This document shows positions 35,415 through 42,909 of a DNA stretch of 64,000 nt, one piece after another; the first letter of the stretch is position 1; the number at the start of each line of letters is the position of its first letter. The DNA is from MAG-120531 sp038125995 (lineage in GTDB: Bacteria; Bacteroidota; Bacteroidia; Flavobacteriales; Flavobacteriaceae). The stretch lies in the NCBI GenBank assembly GCA_038125995.1, contig JAYPEX010000001.1, forward strand, positions 186,001 through 250,000. Reading direction: 5' to 3'. The translations under genes and the position numbers were made by a program. Below the pieces are notes generated by a model. It searched no databases. It was not told the DNA's origin and saw only the letters and a list, made by a program, of their open reading frames with translations.

Positions 35415-36780
35415 GATTCCATCTTTTTTCTTCCCAATAGGAAGCGATTCTTCTTTTTACAATTGGAATAATTGTTGTTTTTCTAGACTTCTTAACTAGA
35501 AATGGTTTTCGTTCCGCTACTTTTTTTAGGCGCTCCTTTTTATCTTTAAAAACAGTTGCTCCAATGAGCACCTCTTTATTTGCTTTATACAGTTCGAGTT
35601 CTTTGAGATGTTGTTTCTCAATTTCTTTTTGAATACGGCCATTTTTGAGATTAAATAATAAACCTTGATTCTTTTCGATGAGCTTAAATATTCCAAGTGC
35701 CTTTTGAGAAAATTGTTCGGTTAGATAGTTGATGTAATACGAACCATTGGCAGCATCTTGATGCTCGTATAACCCTGCTTCATTTTTGAGTAATAAGAGT
35801 TGATTTCTGATCAGGCGGTTACTGCTTTTGTTGGAATTTCTGATCAGACTGTCATGTGCAATTCCAGAAATAGTATCCGCAGTTGAAAGCACAGATGAGA
35901 GCAGTGAATTTGAAGAACGTACCAGATTTTGAACTGAATTATAAGCGGTGTAATAACGCGAACTCGTCTTAGAGGATAGCTCGTATGAAACTTCTACATC
36001 AAAAGCCTCTAGTAGACTAGGAATCAATAAACGCAAGGCCCTAACTTTCGCAATTTCAAAGAAAAAATGAGTTCCCACACCTAGTTTGATTGTAACCCTT
36101 TTAAGGAGATGAAGTTTGTTTTCAGATTCAAAATAGTGTAAGTATTCAGCAAGATGAGCAAGGACAAAGGCTATTTGATACACATTGTTTGCTCCTGACT
36201 CAGCAACGCTGTAATTGTCGAGTTCCAAACTCGGCTGAAAACCTTGTTCAGTTAATTCTAAAAAGGTAGTGAGAAGTTTTAAGTCACTTTTTTTTTGATT
36301 CAAATACCAATTACCAGTTACATAGAATTTTGAGAGGGGATCAATGCTAAAGACGATTTGTTTTAATTTGGAAGATTCAATTCGATCGATTAGTTCTTCG
36401 CTGAGTTGTTGAAGGCTTAAATGAACTTTTATAGTGTTCAAGTCAATACCTTCAACCAGTAGATTGAAGTTGCAATAGGGAGTAAATACCTTAAAGTGAA
36501 TGGATTCTGCTCCAAGATCAATCGCTTCAAGAGCCAGTTTGTTGGCTTCTAGATCCTGATAAACAGCAATTGATTCCTCAATAGACCAATCGCTTTTAGG
36601 AAAATCAATGGATTGTTTCAGGTCTTCTTCAGTGTAAAAGGGTTTGATGTCGATTCCTTCCAAACTGTGAAAAATCATTTGCTGAGCGTAATCCTCACCC
36701 TCAAGTTGAAATTGAATCATTTGTTTCCAGGCCAAAGGTGTCAGCTTAGAAAAACGATTTTCAATTTCAAGTTTACTCAT
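35407..36780 (-). CDS. mutA: methylmalonyl-CoA mutase, small subunit
   Basis: The non-catalytic partner of the large subunit: it keeps the mutase barrel-like region but lacks a DxHxxG cobalamin motif, and at 457 residues is shorter than small subunits that retain a C-terminal domain. Recognisable mutase stretches are IAKVRALRLLIPSLLEAF near 240 and YELSSKTSSRYYTAYNSVQNLVR near 262-284. It is sandwiched between the FtsB-like gene (overlap 8 bases) and the large subunit (overlap 8 bases), showing tight translational coupling. Its C-terminus is basic (KKSRKTTIIPIVKRRIASYWEEKRW). Confidence 0.88.
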   Translation of the reverse strand: MSKLEIENRFSKLTPLAWKQMIQFQLEGEDYAQQMIFHSLEGIDIKPFYTEEDLKQSIDFPKSDWSIEESIAVYQDLEANKLALEAIDLGAESIHFKVFTPYCNFNLLVEGIDLNTIKVHLSLQQLSEELIDRIESSKLKQIVFSIDPLSKFYVTGNWYLNQKKSDLKLLTTFLELTEQGFQPSLELDNYSVAESGANNVYQIAFVLAHLAEYLHYFESENKLHLLKRVTIKLGVGTHFFFEIAKVRALRLLIPSLLEAFDVEVSYELSSKTSSRYYTAYNSVQNLVRSSNSLLSSVLSTADTISGIAHDSLIRNSNKSSNRLIRNQLLLLKNEAGLYEHQDAANGSYYINYLTEQFSQKALGIFKLIEKNQGLLFNLKNGRIQKEIEKQHLKELELYKANKEVLIGATVFKDKKERLKKVAERKPFLVKKSRKTTIIPIVKRRIASYWEEKRWNHE

Positions 36781-37111
36781 CTAATTTATTTTTGATACTG
36801 TCTTTAAATTCAATGAGGTAGACTTCCTCATTTTTTTTCTGATAGTAAAAATGCTCTCTAGCAAATTTTTCAATGGCCTTGTCCGAAGATAACATCCTAA
36901 CGGTTGCAGAATCTTTTGCTAATTCCTTTTTGAGATAATCTCGTTGCTCTTCAAGTTCATTGATTTGTTTGTTGAGTTCTCTTTGTATTAAAAGAGAATT
37001 GGTGTCGAAAAACAACATCCAAATAGCAAAAATGGTCAGGATCAAGACGTATGAATTACTCAATACTGCAAACCATTTCTTGTTTTTGAAAGATTGTATC
37101 GTTTTATACAT
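36773..37111 (-). CDS. septum formation initiator (FtsB/DivIC-like) protein
   Basis: A 112-residue bitopic protein: a short cytoplasmic start, one membrane helix (VLILTIFAIWMLFF, about 23-36) and a coiled coil (about 42-75, LIQRELNKQINELEEQRDYLKKEL) followed by a short globular tail with FAREHFYYQKKNEEVYLIEF. This architecture is that of FtsB/DivIC, which links FtsL and FtsQ in the divisome. It overlaps uridine kinase upstream and the mutase small subunit downstream by 8 bases each. The link to metabolic genes is probably positional only. Confidence 0.85.
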   Translation of the reverse strand: MYKTIQSFKNKKWFAVLSNSYVLILTIFAIWMLFFDTNSLLIQRELNKQINELEEQRDYLKKELAKDSATVRMLSSDKAIEKFAREHFYYQKKNEEVYLIEFKDSIKNKLDE

Positions 37112-37718
37112 TGAGCAGTTTATTGTTGATAATTGTTTTTACAATATCGATTGCGACTGTGTTATATCTGTTATTGGGGATAATGATATCTACAAATTCT
37201 TTAGTGGGTTCTATAAATTCATCGTGCATCGGCTTGAGGTTTTTTTGATACCAACTAAGAACTTCCTCTGCATCTCTTCCCCGTTCTGTGGTATCTCTCT
37301 TAAGTCTTCGAATGAGGCGCTCATCTGAATCAGCATGTACAAATATTTTAATATCGTAAAGCGATCTAAGTTTAGGATCCGTCATAATGAGAATTCCCTC
37401 GACGATTAAAACCTTTGTTGGAACGATCTTGGTGTACGCTCCTGTTCTGTTGTGTTCTACAAAAGAGTAGTGAGGTTGTTCAATCGATTTCCCTTCTTTG
37501 AGCCTATTTAAGTGCTCTTCAAGGAGCTTGAAATCTATAGAAGAAGGATGATCAAAGTTAACCTTTCTTCGCTCCTCCATAGTTAGATGCGACAAATCGT
37601 TATAATAGGAATCTTGTGAGATGACTCCTACGTCTAAAGTGGATAATTCCTCTGTGATTTGATTGACGACAGTGGTTTTTCCACTTCCAGTTCCTCCTGC
37701 AATTCCAATAATTAACAT
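37104..37718 (-). CDS. udk: uridine kinase
   Basis: Phosphorylates uridine and cytidine to their monophosphates for pyrimidine salvage. The 204-residue length fits. The P-loop GIAGGTGSGKTTVVNQ is at 5-20; other conserved parts are SQDSYYNDLSHLT (nucleoside binding), NFDHPSSID near 54-62, and the RLIRRLKRDTTERGRD segment near 132-147. It is the first gene of the minus-strand unit continuing through the FtsB-like protein and both mutase subunits, and is divergent from anmK with 70 bases between them. Confidence 0.94.
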   Translation of the reverse strand: MLIIGIAGGTGSGKTTVVNQITEELSTLDVGVISQDSYYNDLSHLTMEERRKVNFDHPSSIDFKLLEEHLNRLKEGKSIEQPHYSFVEHNRTGAYTKIVPTKVLIVEGILIMTDPKLRSLYDIKIFVHADSDERLIRRLKRDTTERGRDAEEVLSWYQKNLKPMHDEFIEPTKEFVDIIIPNNRYNTVAIDIVKTIINNKLLNV

Positions 37719-37788
37719 GGGCGCTCTTTTAATTCAAAGATATGAAATTAGGTGCATTATCTAGGCTAATTTTTTTTACCTTCAGCCT

Positions 37789-38868
37789 ATGAAACCATAT
37801 CGCGTTATTGGATTGATGTCTGGAACCTCACTTGACGGTTTGGATATCGCTTACTGTACCTTTACAAATTCAGAAAACAATTGGAATTACAGAATAGACC
37901 AAACTCAATGTATAGAGTACGATCAAAAATTTAAACAACAACTCAAAGAGTCAATAGAATTACCAGAGCAAGAGTTGAAAAAGCTCGATCTGGAATTTGG
38001 AAAATGGATTGGAACGCAACTCAAAAAATTTGTTGAATCGAACAAGTTAGAGGTCGATTTAATCGCCTCTCATGGACATACGGTACACCATAGACCAGAT
38101 CAAGGGATTACGGTCCAGATAGGTGATGGGGCTCAAATTGCTATGCAAACAGGAATTAAAACCATCTGTGATTTTAGAACACTTGACGTGAGTTTAGGAG
38201 GTCAAGGTGCCCCACTAGTTCCCATAGGTGATCAACTGCTGTTTTCAGAATATGAATTCTGTTTAAATCTCGGTGGTATAAGTAATATTTCATTTGAAGA
38301 TCAACAGGGTGTTCGAAAAGCTTTTGATGTGAGTATTGCCAATATGTTACTCAATTATTTGAGTCAAAAAATAGGACTGGAATACGACAGTCAAGGTCAT
38401 CTTGCTCGAAGTGGAAGTTTGGATATTCGTCTTTTAAATCGATTGAACGAGTTGGATTTTTACAGTCAAGACGGCCCAAAATCAATAGGATATGAATGGT
38501 TTGTTCAAGAGGTGAAACCTCTTTTTGATGCATCCCCACTGTCCATAGAGGATCAATTGCATACAGCTAGTATTCACATTGCATACCAGCTGGTGAAAAT
38601 TATTAAAGAGTACCATAGAGTCGAACGTTCTAAACTCTTAATTACAGGAGGAGGAGCTTATAATGACTACTTGATTGAAATGATTGAAAAAGGATTAGGT
38701 ACCTGTGTAGAAGTAGTGCTTCCAAACAAGGAGCTCATCTCCTATAAAGAGGCGTTAATCTTTGGTTTTATGGGCTTGTTGAAAGAATTTAACCAAAACA
38801 ATTGTCTTAGTTCGGTTACTGGTGCCTTAAGAGATTGTTGTGCAGGAAAAGTGTTTTGTCCCAAATAA
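37789..38868 (+). CDS. anmK: anhydro-N-acetylmuramic acid kinase
   Basis: Phosphorylates and opens 1,6-anhydro-MurNAc released by peptidoglycan turnover to MurNAc-6-phosphate, the substrate of MurQ. The 359-residue protein starts YRVIGLMSGTSLDGLDIAY, the ATP-binding sugar-kinase pattern; further motifs are SHGHTVHHRPDQGITVQIGDG (94-114), the AIAMQTGIKTICDFR region, GGQGAPLVPIGD (near 139) and LLITGGGAYND (near 281). It is convergent with the nagB fusion and shares the cluster with murQ and a regulator, which fits a cell-wall recycling pathway. Confidence 0.96.
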   Translation: MKPYRVIGLMSGTSLDGLDIAYCTFTNSENNWNYRIDQTQCIEYDQKFKQQLKESIELPEQELKKLDLEFGKWIGTQLKKFVESNKLEVDLIASHGHTVHHRPDQGITVQIGDGAQIAMQTGIKTICDFRTLDVSLGGQGAPLVPIGDQLLFSEYEFCLNLGGISNISFEDQQGVRKAFDVSIANMLLNYLSQKIGLEYDSQGHLARSGSLDIRLLNRLNELDFYSQDGPKSIGYEWFVQEVKPLFDASPLSIEDQLHTASIHIAYQLVKIIKEYHRVERSKLLITGGGAYNDYLIEMIEKGLGTCVEVVLPNKELISYKEALIFGFMGLLKEFNQNNCLSSVTGALRDCCAGKVFCPK

Positions 38869-38901
38869 AAACGGCAGACTGAAGAGGGTTTCAGACTGCC
38901 G
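38866..38901 (-). terminator. terminator of the nagB fusion gene
   Basis: On the minus strand CGGCAG and CTGCCG pair, extended by a second stem CTGAA/TTCAG, and the structure is followed by a T-run near the end of anmK. It sits between two convergent genes and probably ends the nagB fusion transcript. Confidence 0.7.
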
Positions 38902-38925
38902 CTACCTAACTTAAAATTACAACTT

Positions 38926-40860
38926 TTATTTAGGAAAATATTGAACAAAACCTTCGATTGCTTCGTACTCTGCTAGTCCTAGCGCATCGTAACGACTTGC
39001 TGTCGCTCTGTTTCTGTCTTCTGACCGTTGCCAAAATTCACGCTCATCTGATCCAGGAAACATCGCTCGGTCTTTTTGAGATTGGTGTTTAAAAATGGCA
39101 TTTCTCTTTCTCGATAAGTCTCTTGGTCCAATTGGAACTGCCATTTCAATTTCGGAAACATCCCACTCTTGCCAAGCACCTCTATAGAGCCATATATAAC
39201 ATTCTTTAATCCAGGAAATATTGTCTGCAATTAATTGATCTATTGCTTCAAAAATGATACTCAAACAAACTCTGTGAGTTCCGTGTGGATCAGATAAATC
39301 TCCTGCGGCAAAAATTTGATGAGGTTTTATTTTATTGAGTAAATCGTAGGTGATTTTGACGTCTTCTTTACTGTGTGGCTTCTTCTTTACAGCTCCTGTT
39401 TCATAGAAAGGAAGGTTTAAAAAGTGAGCATTACGCTCATTGACACCACAAGCTCTACAAGCTGCTAAAGCTTCACCTTTTCTTATATTTCCTTTGTAGG
39501 CTTGAACTAGAGGAGTATCAACTTCTCCAACTTTTTTGTTTTTAAGTATTTGAGTGATGCGCTGGTACTCGTCTTTAAGTTCTTTATTGTCAGGCATCAT
39601 ATCTTTAGCAAAATCCATAAATCGAATAACTTCATCATCAAATACAGCAATATTTCCAGAGGTTTGATAAGCAACGTGTACTTCATTTCCTTGATCTGCA
39701 AGTCTTAAAAGGGTGCCTCCCATAGAAATCACATCATCATCAGGATGAGGACTAAAGATGACGGAGCGTTTTGGGAATGGATCTCTGCGTTCCGGTCGAT
39801 TGCTGTCATCGGCATTGGGTTTTCCGCCTGGCCAACCGGTAATCGTTCTTTGTAGAGCATTGAAGACCAATAAATTGATATCTTCTGCAGATCCTTTTTC
39901 AGCTACAAGATTTCCCATTCCGTATTCGTTGTAATCTTCATTGGTCAATTTAAGAATGGCTTTATTCACCTTCTCGGATAGCCAAATAGTGGCTTTTTTA
40001 ATTAATTGAGCATCCCATTGACAGTCTTTTACGAGCCATGGTGTCTTAATTCTAGTGAGTTCCGATGAAGCTGCATCGTCTACGATGAAGGTACAACTCG
40101 GATGCTCTTGTAGAAAGGTAGCTGGAATACTTTCAATGATGGGTCCTTCTATGGAGGATTTTACAATGGCAGATTTTCCCTCTCCCCATGCTACGATGAT
40201 AATATGTTTGGATTGCATAATGCTACCAACCCCCATGGTAATCGCCTTAGAGGGAACGTTTTCTTGACCAAAGAAGTCAGAGGCTGCATCAAGTCTTGTG
40301 ATTTTATCTAAGCGAATCAATCTCGTCTTTGACTGCATAGAAGATCCAGGTTCGTTAAATCCAATATGCCCTGTTCTACCAATACCTAGAAGTTGAATAT
40401 CAATCCCACCTAAATCGGTGATTTTTTCTTCGTACGATTCGCAAAAAGATTTTATTTGATCTTTTTTCAAACTTCCATCGGGAATATGGATGTGGTCTTT
40501 TGGAATATCAATATGATCGAATAAGTGTTCCTTCATGAATCTCACATAGGAGTGAATGGATTCAGATTGCATCGGATAGTACTCATCGAGATTAAAAGTG
40601 TAAACGTTTTTAAAACTTACTTCTTTTTTTTGATATGCTTTGATGAGGTAATCGTATATTTTTATTGGAGAAGAACCTGTCGCCAATCCTAAAACAAAAT
40701 GTTCGCCTATTGCTACCTTTTCATTAATTGCTTTGACGATGGTCGTTGCAATTTGTTTTGAAGCTTCGTCAGAATCCTGATAGATGAGCGTTGGGATCTT
40801 TTCAAATTTCACCTCTTCTGTTGTGATGTTTTTTTCTTTTTCTGAATATAGGAGACTCAT
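38926..40860 (-). CDS. nagB: glucosamine-6-phosphate deaminase fused to a PIG-L deacetylase domain
   Basis: A 644-residue two-domain protein. The NagB part (about 20-290) converts glucosamine-6-phosphate to fructose-6-phosphate and ammonia: LATGSSPIK (59-67), LDEYY with catalytic D92, and GRTGHIGFNEPGS at 161-173 with H165 and E170. The residue equal to the NagB D141 is T163, a departure from the classical triad. The C-terminal part (about 365-640) is a PIG-L/LmbE zinc amidase domain with HPDDD at 372-376 and a DPHGTH histidine near 540, both apparently intact. This suggests deacetylation of an N-acetyl sugar coupled to deamination. A DeoR-type regulator is divergent from it. Confidence 0.93.
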   Translation of the reverse strand: MSLLYSEKEKNITTEEVKFEKIPTLIYQDSDEASKQIATTIVKAINEKVAIGEHFVLGLATGSSPIKIYDYLIKAYQKKEVSFKNVYTFNLDEYYPMQSESIHSYVRFMKEHLFDHIDIPKDHIHIPDGSLKKDQIKSFCESYEEKITDLGGIDIQLLGIGRTGHIGFNEPGSSMQSKTRLIRLDKITRLDAASDFFGQENVPSKAITMGVGSIMQSKHIIIVAWGEGKSAIVKSSIEGPIIESIPATFLQEHPSCTFIVDDAASSELTRIKTPWLVKDCQWDAQLIKKATIWLSEKVNKAILKLTNEDYNEYGMGNLVAEKGSAEDINLLVFNALQRTITGWPGGKPNADDSNRPERRDPFPKRSVIFSPHPDDDVISMGGTLLRLADQGNEVHVAYQTSGNIAVFDDEVIRFMDFAKDMMPDNKELKDEYQRITQILKNKKVGEVDTPLVQAYKGNIRKGEALAACRACGVNERNAHFLNLPFYETGAVKKKPHSKEDVKITYDLLNKIKPHQIFAAGDLSDPHGTHRVCLSIIFEAIDQLIADNISWIKECYIWLYRGAWQEWDVSEIEMAVPIGPRDLSRKRNAIFKHQSQKDRAMFPGSDEREFWQRSEDRNRATASRYDALGLAEYEAIEGFVQYFPK

Positions 40861-40895
40861 AGTATTGATTTTATGGTATAAAAATAGAAAATAAA

Positions 40896-40945
40896 TGCAT
40901 TATATGCAGTTTTTTGCAAGAAAAATTGCAAGAAAATGCAAAAAA
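40896..40945. promoter_or_regulatory. candidate operator for the DeoR-type regulator (inverted and direct repeats)
   Basis: The gap between nagB and the regulator holds a perfect interrupted palindrome TGCAT-TAT-ATGCA at 40896-40908, a 9-base inverted repeat TTTTTTGCA/TGCAAAAAA (40910-40918 and 40937-40945), and inside the latter two direct copies of TTGCAAGAAAA at 40914-40924 and 40926-40936, 12 bases apart. A further TTGCA lies near 40978. The position, between divergent genes, suggests control of both. Confidence 0.6.
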
Positions 40946-40994
40946 TAGCCTAATTAAATTTTTAATACAGAAAATAATTGCAATGAAAAAAATG

Positions 40995-41002
40995 TATCTT
41001 TG
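40995..41002 (+). promoter_or_regulatory. -7 box of the DeoR-type regulator promoter
   Basis: TATCTTTG matches TAnnTTTG exactly, 14 bases before the start codon. A convincing -33 TTTG at 17-19 bases is not present; an ATTG lies only 14 bases upstream, suggesting regulator-assisted initiation. Confidence 0.5.
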
Positions 41003-41016
41003 TACAAAACTCAAGA

Positions 41017-41763
41017 ATGTTAAAGGAAGAACGACATCAAAAAATCCTTTCAGAAGTAGCATTGCACTCGAGAATATTGCTGACTGATATAGCTGATGAA
41101 CTCAATGTATCTGTTGATACCATTCGCAGAGATGTAAAAGAACTCGATAAAAAGCAGCGTCTTAAAAAAGTTCATGGAGGAGCTGTTTCTCTTGGATTTG
41201 TTAGTCACAACCCTCAAACAGAAATTTACGCTCTTGAAGAAAAGCGAACTATTGCAAAAAAAGCTGCAGAACTTGTCAAAGACGGTTCTGTGATTTTAAT
41301 TGATGGAGGTACGACCTGTATGGAGTTTGTAAGGCAAATTCCTGTTAAAAAAAATATCACCTGTTTTACGCTTAGTTTACCAGTAGCTTTAGAGATGATG
41401 AATAAGCCTAATGCAGAGGTTATATTCATTGGCGGAAAGCTCTTTAAAGATGGTCAAATGGCGATCGGTGCATCAGCGATCAATAATCTGTCTCAGATTC
41501 GATTGGATTATTCATTTATCGGAACTGGTTATGTAGATCCTATATTCGGTTTAACTGAGTTTGACTGGGATGTGGTACAATTGAAAAAGGCAATTATCAA
41601 AGCTTCAAAAAAAACAGTTTTATTGTCAATTTCTGAAAAGTTTAATTCGCAACAACGGTATAAAACTGCTGATATTAACGCCATCAATACCATGATTACC
41701 GAATTAGATCCAAAAGATTCAAAATTGTCTGCATTTCAAAACCTTGACATCCATATATTATAA
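41017..41763 (+). CDS. DeoR/GlpR-family transcriptional regulator
   Basis: A 248-residue repressor: an N-terminal DeoR helix-turn-helix (about 8-58, ILLTDIADELNVSVDTIRRDV, then RLKKVHGGAVSL) and a C-terminal DeoR sugar-phosphate sensing domain (about 78-235) with LIDGGTTCMEF near 93-103 and GQMAIGASAINNL. Members respond to phosphorylated sugars. In this cluster the likely ligand is MurNAc-6-phosphate, GlcNAc-6-phosphate or glucosamine-6-phosphate (inference). It overlaps the start of murQ by one base and is divergent from nagB, so it can control both transcripts through the repeats upstream. Confidence 0.9.
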   Translation: MLKEERHQKILSEVALHSRILLTDIADELNVSVDTIRRDVKELDKKQRLKKVHGGAVSLGFVSHNPQTEIYALEEKRTIAKKAAELVKDGSVILIDGGTTCMEFVRQIPVKKNITCFTLSLPVALEMMNKPNAEVIFIGGKLFKDGQMAIGASAINNLSQIRLDYSFIGTGYVDPIFGLTEFDWDVVQLKKAIIKASKKTVLLSISEKFNSQQRYKTADINAINTMITELDPKDSKLSAFQNLDIHIL

Positions 41764-42572
41764 TGACTATTTTTAAAAAGACTACCGAATCCGATTCACT
41801 TCACGATGATTTAGATCAAAAAACTGCAAAAGAACTTCTTGAAGGTATTAATGATGAAGATCAAAAAGTTTCATTAGTTGTCCGAAATTGCATTGATCAA
41901 ATTGAACCATTAGTTAATGCTCTAGTTGATCGTTATCAAAATGAAGGTCGACTTTTTTATATAGGAGCAGGAACTTCTGGAAGATTAGGTGTGGTTGATG
42001 CTTCTGAAATTCCACCCACCTTCGGAATGCCTTTTGACAGAGTTATCGGTATGATAGCTGGTGGTGATTCTGCGATTCGAAAAGCTGTTGAATTTGCAGA
42101 AGACGACACTGAGCAAGCCTGGAAAGATTTATTAGAATACGATATCAACAGTAACGATGTGCTGGTGGGTATTGCGGCTTCAGGTACCACGCCTTATGTG
42201 ATTGGAGGAGTGCAAAAGGCTAGAGAAATGGGAATTTTAACAGCTTGTATTACTAATAACTCGGGATCTCCACTAGCCAAAGCAGTTGAGCTACCAATCG
42301 AAGCAGAGGTAGGTCCTGAGTACGTTACCGGATCAACTCGAATGAAAAGTGGAACAGCTCAAAAGTTGATTCTCAATATGATCTCTACAGCTTATATGAT
42401 TAAGGTAGGAAGGGTTAAAGGGAATCGTATGGTACACATGCAACTTTCTAATAACAAACTAGTAGACAGAGGAACGCGATATGTCGCTGAAGCTTTAAAT
42501 ATTTCCTATGAACAAGCGAATCATTTGATTCAAAAACACGGTAGTGTCGATGAGGCTATTCGAAACTACTAA
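41763..42572 (+). CDS. murQ: N-acetylmuramic acid 6-phosphate etherase
   Basis: Removes the D-lactyl ether of MurNAc-6-phosphate to give GlcNAc-6-phosphate and lactate. The 269-residue protein has the SIS-domain phosphate site GAGTSGRLGVVDASEIPPTFG at about 68-88 with catalytic E82, the IGMIAGGDSAIRKAVEFAEDD segment near 94-114 and NNSGSPLAKAVELPIEAEVGPEYVTGSTRMKSGTAQK near 161-197. It is about 30 residues shorter than E. coli MurQ. It follows the regulator with a one-base overlap, so the two genes form one transcript. Its product would need a deacetylase before NagB can act. Confidence 0.96.
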   Translation: MTIFKKTTESDSLHDDLDQKTAKELLEGINDEDQKVSLVVRNCIDQIEPLVNALVDRYQNEGRLFYIGAGTSGRLGVVDASEIPPTFGMPFDRVIGMIAGGDSAIRKAVEFAEDDTEQAWKDLLEYDINSNDVLVGIAASGTTPYVIGGVQKAREMGILTACITNNSGSPLAKAVELPIEAEVGPEYVTGSTRMKSGTAQKLILNMISTAYMIKVGRVKGNRMVHMQLSNNKLVDRGTRYVAEALNISYEQANHLIQKHGSVDEAIRNY

Positions 42573-42727
42573 CTAATTTCTTTTTCTTTTAGGTTTAGCA
42601 GATCGAATATTTTGAGAGTTCTCATTTGACCAGCACTAGTTATTTGTTCAATAATAAAAGCTACAAAATTTAAATTGGGAGCTAATTCATAAAGATTGAA
42701 TACAACTTTTGAACGGATAACATATGC

Positions 42728-42757
42728 AAAAAAAAAGGAACCTAAAAAAGGCTCCTT
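42728..42757 (-). terminator. terminator of tRNA-Pro (TGG)
   Basis: On the minus strand AAGGAGCC pairs with GGTTCCTT (one G-U pair) around a T-rich loop, followed by a run of nine T. It lies just beyond the tRNA 3' end. Confidence 0.8.
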
Positions 42758-42763
42758 ATTTTG

Positions 42764-42838
42764 TCGGGGTGGCAGGATTCGAACCTGCGACCTCCGCGTC
42801 CCAAACGCGGCGCGATAACCGGGCTACGCTACACCCCG
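42764..42838 (-). tRNA. tRNA-Pro (TGG anticodon)
   Basis: A 75-base cloverleaf on the minus strand: acceptor stem CGGGGTG/CACCCCG with discriminator A, D arm with GTAGCGTAGCCCGG, anticodon stem CCGCG/CGCGG around the loop TTTGGGA giving anticodon TGG, and a T arm with GGTTCGAATCC. It starts with C1 and has G37 after the anticodon, as tRNA-Pro does. The CCA end is not encoded. Confidence 0.97.
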
Positions 42839-42909
42839 AAGAATTATCGGTTGCAAATATAAGCTAACTAATGAGAAATCTATATCTTTAAACAAAAAAT
42901 TTTTTGAAC

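Noticed and set aside
37789..42572. The amino-sugar cluster as a horizontally acquired island
   Set aside because: Base composition and codon use look like the neighbours, and there is no integrase, repeat or tRNA at its edges on both sides.
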